NCBI RefSeq assembly: GCF_900100045.1
Contig: NZ_FNEA01000003.1
Location: forward strand, 124,001-188,000
Direction: 5' to 3'
DNA length: 64,000 bases
From: Paracoccus denitrificans
GTDB lineage: Bacteria; Pseudomonadota; Alphaproteobacteria; Rhodobacterales; Rhodobacteraceae
Shown: in pieces, positions 60,910-64,000 of the stretch
Numbering within the stretch: the stretch's first letter is position 1
Layout of the letters: each line of letters begins with the position of its first letter
Notes under the pieces: generated by a model
What the model was told of the DNA's origin: nothing
Database searches by the model: none
What the model saw: the letters and a program-made list of their open reading frames with translations, nothing else
Program-made: the position numbers and the translations under genes

Positions 60910-61269
60910 ATGAAACATAACGTGGATGTCCATGTCGGAAAGCGAATCCGTCATCGTCGATGGATGATCGGCATGACGCAGCAGCAGCTTGCCGAAAAGG
61001 TCGGGATCAAGTTCCAGCAAATCCAGAAATACGAGACCGGGATGAACCGCGTCTCGGCGTCGCGGCTTTGGGACATCGCGCAGGCCGTGGACGTGCCGGT
61101 CAGCTTCTTCTTCGAAGGGCTCGAGGACGGCCATGTGCATAACGCGGTCGAGGGCGACATCCTGGCCGACAAGGAAGCACTGCAACTGGTGCGCGCCTAT
61201 TACGCCATGCCCGAGGCGCAGCGGCGCCAGATCTTCGAACTCGCCCGCGTGCTGTCGGACGCGGCCTGA
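60910..61269 (+). CDS. XRE-family regulator
   Basis: A 119-residue protein with a helix-turn-helix at about 10-65 ('GKRIRHRRWMIGMTQQQLAEKVGIKFQQIQKYETGMNRVSASRLWDIAQAVDV') and a short C-terminal part 'FFFEGLE....E.LQLVRAYYAMPEAQRRQIFELARVL', typical of the XRE regulators of Rhizobiales and Rhodobacterales. Target unknown. GTTACC-ATG has a GAGG-like site upstream. Confidence 0.9.
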   Translation: MKHNVDVHVGKRIRHRRWMIGMTQQQLAEKVGIKFQQIQKYETGMNRVSASRLWDIAQAVDVPVSFFFEGLEDGHVHNAVEGDILADKEALQLVRAYYAMPEAQRRQIFELARVLSDAA

Positions 61270-61349
61270 CACCAGCCGCCGTTCCGGGGCTTTCGCTTGC
61301 GGGACACTGCGGCTAAACCTGCGCCCGAAGCATATCCGGGGTGCAGGTC

Positions 61350-62165
61350 ATGACAAGCGCGAACAAGACCAATCCTGTCGAAGGGGCCGAGCGGATCGTG
61401 GCCGTGGCGCATCGCCTTGCCGATGCGGCCCGCACCGAGACGCTGAACCTGTTCCGAAGCCCGGCGCTGCGGCCCGACAACAAATCCGCCACCGGGTTCG
61501 ATCCGGTGACCGAAGCCGATCGGGCCAGCGAACGCGCCATGCGTGCCATCCTGGCCGTCGAATGCCCCGAGGACGGCATCCTGGGCGAGGAATACGGCAG
61601 CCGGGACGGACAAAGCGGCCTGACCTGGGTTCTTGATCCGATCGACGGCACCCGAGCTTTCATGGCCGGGGCGCCAAGCTGGGGCGTGCTGATCGGGCTC
61701 AGCGACGCTCAAGGCCCGGTCTATGGCATCGTCGATCAGCCGCATCTGGACGAGCGCTTCGAGGGCGGGCTGGGCCGCGCGCGGCTGATCTCGCGCCATG
61801 GGACCAGCCCGCTGCGGGCGCGGCAGGGGGTCGCGCTGGCCGAGGCGACGCTGATGACCACCTATCCCGAGGTCGGCAGCCCCGCCGAACATGCCGCCTT
61901 TTCCCGCGTCGCGGCGCGGGCGCGGCTGGTGCGCTATGGGCTCGACTGCTATGCCTACGCGCTTCTGGCCGCGGGCCATGTCGATCTGGTGATCGAGGCC
62001 GGGCTGCAACCCTATGACGTGGTCGCGCCCATCGCCGTGGTGCAGGCGGCGGGTGGCGTGGTGACCGACTGGCAGGGCGGGCCCGCGCATGGCGGCGGCA
62101 CGATCCTGGCCGCGGGGTCACATGAATTACATGCCGAGGCGCTAGCCCTGCTGAAGGGCGATTGA
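61350..62165 (+). CDS. hisN: Histidinol-phosphatase, inositol monophosphatase family
   Basis: A 271-residue Mg-dependent phosphatase: 'DPVTEADRASERAM' (about 52-65), 'WVLDPIDGTRAFMAGAPSWGVLIGL' (about 93-117, the metal-binding D-P-I-D-G-T) and 'GLDCYAYALLAAGHVDLVIEAGLQPYDVVAPIAVVQAAGG' with the last metal Asp. The 'G.D.Y.Y..LA.G..DLV.E' pattern favours HisN over SuhB. ATG 61350 or GTG 61341 could start. Confidence 0.88.
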   Translation: MTSANKTNPVEGAERIVAVAHRLADAARTETLNLFRSPALRPDNKSATGFDPVTEADRASERAMRAILAVECPEDGILGEEYGSRDGQSGLTWVLDPIDGTRAFMAGAPSWGVLIGLSDAQGPVYGIVDQPHLDERFEGGLGRARLISRHGTSPLRARQGVALAEATLMTTYPEVGSPAEHAAFSRVAARARLVRYGLDCYAYALLAAGHVDLVIEAGLQPYDVVAPIAVVQAAGGVVTDWQGGPAHGGGTILAAGSHELHAEALALLKGD

Positions 62166-62257
62166 GGCCCGGAGGCAGGCCCCTTATGGTGCCTCTCCGA
62201 CCGACTTGCCCAGACCGCAATCCTCGTCGCAAGACCCGAACCCCGAGGAGCCAGCCG

Positions 62258-63643
62258 ATGACCGAGCCGCGCGAAGCCGAGACGGATGTCCCCGAAACCG
62301 ATTTCCAGCTGAGCCGGCAGGATCTCGATGCGATCAACAAGGCCATCGACGATGGCGACGGGCCGACGCTGGATGCGCTGCTCGAGCCGGTGCATGCCGC
62401 CGACATCGCCGACCTGATCGAGCAGCTGACGCCGCCGCGACGGCGCGAATTCCTGAATCTCTATTCGGGCGAGATCGACGGCGAGATCCTGTCCGAGATC
62501 GACGAATCCATCCGCGACGAGGTCATCGAGCAGTTGCCGCACGAGGTGCTGACCGAGGCCGTCCGCGAGATGGACAGCGACGACGTCGTCGACCTGATCG
62601 AGGACATGGAGGCGCCCGAGCAGCAGGCGATCCTGGCCGCGCTGGACGAATCCGACCGCGCCGCGGTCGAACGCTCGCTGACCTGGCCGGAATATTCGGC
62701 CGGCCGCCTCATGCAGTCCGAGGTCGTCACCGCGCCCGGGCACTGGAGCGTGGGCGAGACCATCGACTTCCTGCGCGGCGAGGAATGGCTGCCCGACCAG
62801 TTCTATCATGTCGTGCTGGTCGATCCGCGTCGTCACCCCACCGGCTATGTCACGCTGGGCAAGCTGCTGGCCTCGCGCCGCGACGTGCTGCTGCGCGACA
62901 TCACCGAGGACAGCTTTCGCACCATCTCGGCCCGGCAGGACGAGGGCGACGTGGCCTATGCCTTCAACAAGTATCACCTGATTTCGGCCCCGGTGGTGGA
63001 CGACGACGACAGGCTGGTGGGCGTCATCACCATCGACGACGCCATGTCGGTGCTGGACGAGGAGCACGAGGAGGACTTTCTGCGCATGGCCCGCGTCTCG
63101 GACGAGAGCCACGTTTCGGACGGCCCCTTCCAGACGGCCCGCCAGCGCCTGCCGTGGCTGGTGATCAACCTTTGCACCGCCTCACTTTCCGCGCTGGTGA
63201 TCTCGCGCTTCGAATCGACGCTGGCGCAGCTTGTCATCCTGGCGGCGTTGATGCCCATCGTGGCCTCGACCGGCGGGATCGCGGGGACGCAATCGCTGGC
63301 CGTGGCGGTGCGTGCGCTTGCCACGCGCGAACTGACCAGCGCCAATGCCCGCCGCGTGATCCTGCGCGAACTGTTTGCGGGGCTGCTGAACGGCGTCGGC
63401 CTGGCCCTGATCCTGACATTGGCCGGCGCGATCATTCTGGGCAGCCTGCAGATCGGGCTGGTGCTGGGCATGGCGATGATCGCCAATCAGGTCGTCGCGG
63501 CAATGGGGGGCGTGCTGGTCCCGCTGGGGCTGAGCAAGCTTGGCCTCGATCCGGCACTGGCTTCGGGGACGTTCGTGACCACCATGACCGACATGATGGG
63601 ATTTTTCGCCTTCCTGGGGCTGGCGTCATGGGTGCTGGTGTGA
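62258..63643 (+). CDS. mgtE: Magnesium transporter MgtE
   Basis: A 461-residue MgtE. The cytoplasmic N-domain (about 20-130) is rich in 'D.ADLIEQL', 'EILSEIDESIRDEVIEQLP' and 'MDSDDVVDLIEDM'. A CBS pair (about 140-270) has 'AGRLMQSEVV' and 'DDRLVGVITIDDAMSVL'. The five-helix membrane domain has 'LMPIVASTGGIAGTQSLAVAVRALA' near the pore and a final Asp-containing helix. Mg2+ binding to the N and CBS domains closes the channel. The start at 62258 follows GAGGAG. Confidence 0.93.
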   Translation: MTEPREAETDVPETDFQLSRQDLDAINKAIDDGDGPTLDALLEPVHAADIADLIEQLTPPRRREFLNLYSGEIDGEILSEIDESIRDEVIEQLPHEVLTEAVREMDSDDVVDLIEDMEAPEQQAILAALDESDRAAVERSLTWPEYSAGRLMQSEVVTAPGHWSVGETIDFLRGEEWLPDQFYHVVLVDPRRHPTGYVTLGKLLASRRDVLLRDITEDSFRTISARQDEGDVAYAFNKYHLISAPVVDDDDRLVGVITIDDAMSVLDEEHEEDFLRMARVSDESHVSDGPFQTARQRLPWLVINLCTASLSALVISRFESTLAQLVILAALMPIVASTGGIAGTQSLAVAVRALATRELTSANARRVILRELFAGLLNGVGLALILTLAGAIILGSLQIGLVLGMAMIANQVVAAMGGVLVPLGLSKLGLDPALASGTFVTTMTDMMGFFAFLGLASWVLV

Positions 63644-64000
63644 AGGGCGGGCTGCGCCAGGCGGCACTGTCCGCACGCGCGCAGGGCGGCGACGACGCCG
63701 CGCTGACGCGCCATCTGATTGCGGCGCTGGCGCCCCATCGCGGCAAGGTGCTGGCCGGCTATTGGCCGATGCGGGGCGAGGCCGATCCGCGCCCGGCCAT
63801 GGCGGCGCATGAGGGGCCGGTCTGCCTGCCGGTGGTGACGGGTCCGGCGCGGCCGCTGGAGTTCCGGGCCTATGACGGCCGGCTGGAGCCCGGCCGCTTC
63901 GGCACCAGCCATCCCCCGACCGATTCGCCGGTGCTGGTCCCCGAGGTGCTGATCGTGCCGTTGGCCGGGTTCGACCGCGCGGGCCACCGGCTGGGCTATG
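63628..64000 (+). CDS. 5-formyltetrahydrofolate cyclo-ligase, 5' part
   Basis: Partial; it runs off the window. The translation from the ATG at 63628, overlapping mgtE by 16 bp, reads M-G-A-G-V-K-G-G-L-R-Q-A-A-L-S-A-R, followed by 'VLAGYWPMRGEADPRPAM', 'FRAYDGRLEPGRFG' and 'VPLAGFDRAGHRLGYG'. These are the ATP and folate-binding blocks of the MTHFS/YgfA family, which makes 5,10-methenyl-THF and opens 6S RNA-linked ygfA loci in some bacteria. The remaining C-terminal part lies outside. Confidence 0.85.
   Translation, partial: MGAGVKGGLRQAALSARAQGGDDAALTRHLIAALAPHRGKVLAGYWPMRGEADPRPAMAAHEGPVCLPVVTGPARPLEFRAYDGRLEPGRFGTSHPPTDSPVLVPEVLIVPLAGFDRAGHRLGY

Noticed and set aside
1..64000. CRISPR arrays, rRNA operons, tRNA genes
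   Set aside because: Reading the intergenic regions showed no regularly spaced repeats, no rRNA-like blocks and no recognisable tRNA; the gaps are mostly short.

Overview
The window is chromosomal DNA of a GC-rich alphaproteobacterium of the Rhodobacteraceae, most likely a Paracoccus. The inference rests on gene order: yajC-secD-secF next to a Mth938-like gene and ccmABCDG, rpoZ beside a bifunctional relA/spoT, a DUF2125 gene, and a biotin locus with exact BioR operators. The right half (about 31.4-64 kb) is uniformly GC-rich and ordinary core genome. The left half (1-31.3 kb) is a mosaic of lower-GC accessory blocks and GC-rich core-like blocks. It ends at a tyrosine integrase placed head to head with dusA, a known island and prophage integration site.

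Left to right. 0.2-7.8 kb holds small stress or metabolism operons: a nucleotidyltransferase, DUF1330, a dead alpha/beta hydrolase, a P-loop ATPase, PhzF, a PEBP-family protein, an MFS carrier, a cupin, an NTF2-like protein, a DUF1127 protein and a hot-dog thioesterase. 8.3-12.5 kb is a two-gene OLD nuclease plus UvrD-like helicase operon, the Gabija antiphage architecture. 12.7-18.7 kb is a cofactor block: pyridoxal kinase with MOSC and amidotransferase genes opposite a PdxR/MocR regulator, then bioB, bioY and bioR. 18.8-19.9 kb has a membrane protein and a LysE exporter. 20.0-27.9 kb is a lower-GC siderophore-uptake locus: AraC regulator, TonB receptor, FptX/RhtX-like MFS carrier and one polypeptide fusing two exporter-type ABC half-transporters. 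28.0-30.2 kb is an Rrf2-controlled redox pair, followed by the integrase.

The core half holds dusA, an APH-fold kinase, mazG, yajC-secDF, cytochrome c maturation genes, hisC and a prephenate dehydrogenase, a ChaC-like enzyme, a MotA/MotB-like pair, an NYN nuclease, folK, rpoZ, spoT, a gamma-glutamyl-amine catabolic operon, envelope genes, grxD-bolA, a BI-1 protein, a quinone oxidoreductase, an XRE regulator, hisN, mgtE and the start of a 5-formyl-THF cyclo-ligase gene.

Most notable: (1) a recurrent palindrome related to TTGAGAA-N-TTCTCAA, lying 57-62 bp upstream of four separate minus-strand start codons in the accessory half, with further copies, which suggests an undescribed regulon; (2) the Gabija-like operon; (3) the fused siderophore ABC transporter; (4) an abrupt codon-usage switch 13 codons into dusA that marks the integration crossover; (5) three BioR boxes, one occupying the place of bioR's ribosome-binding site.
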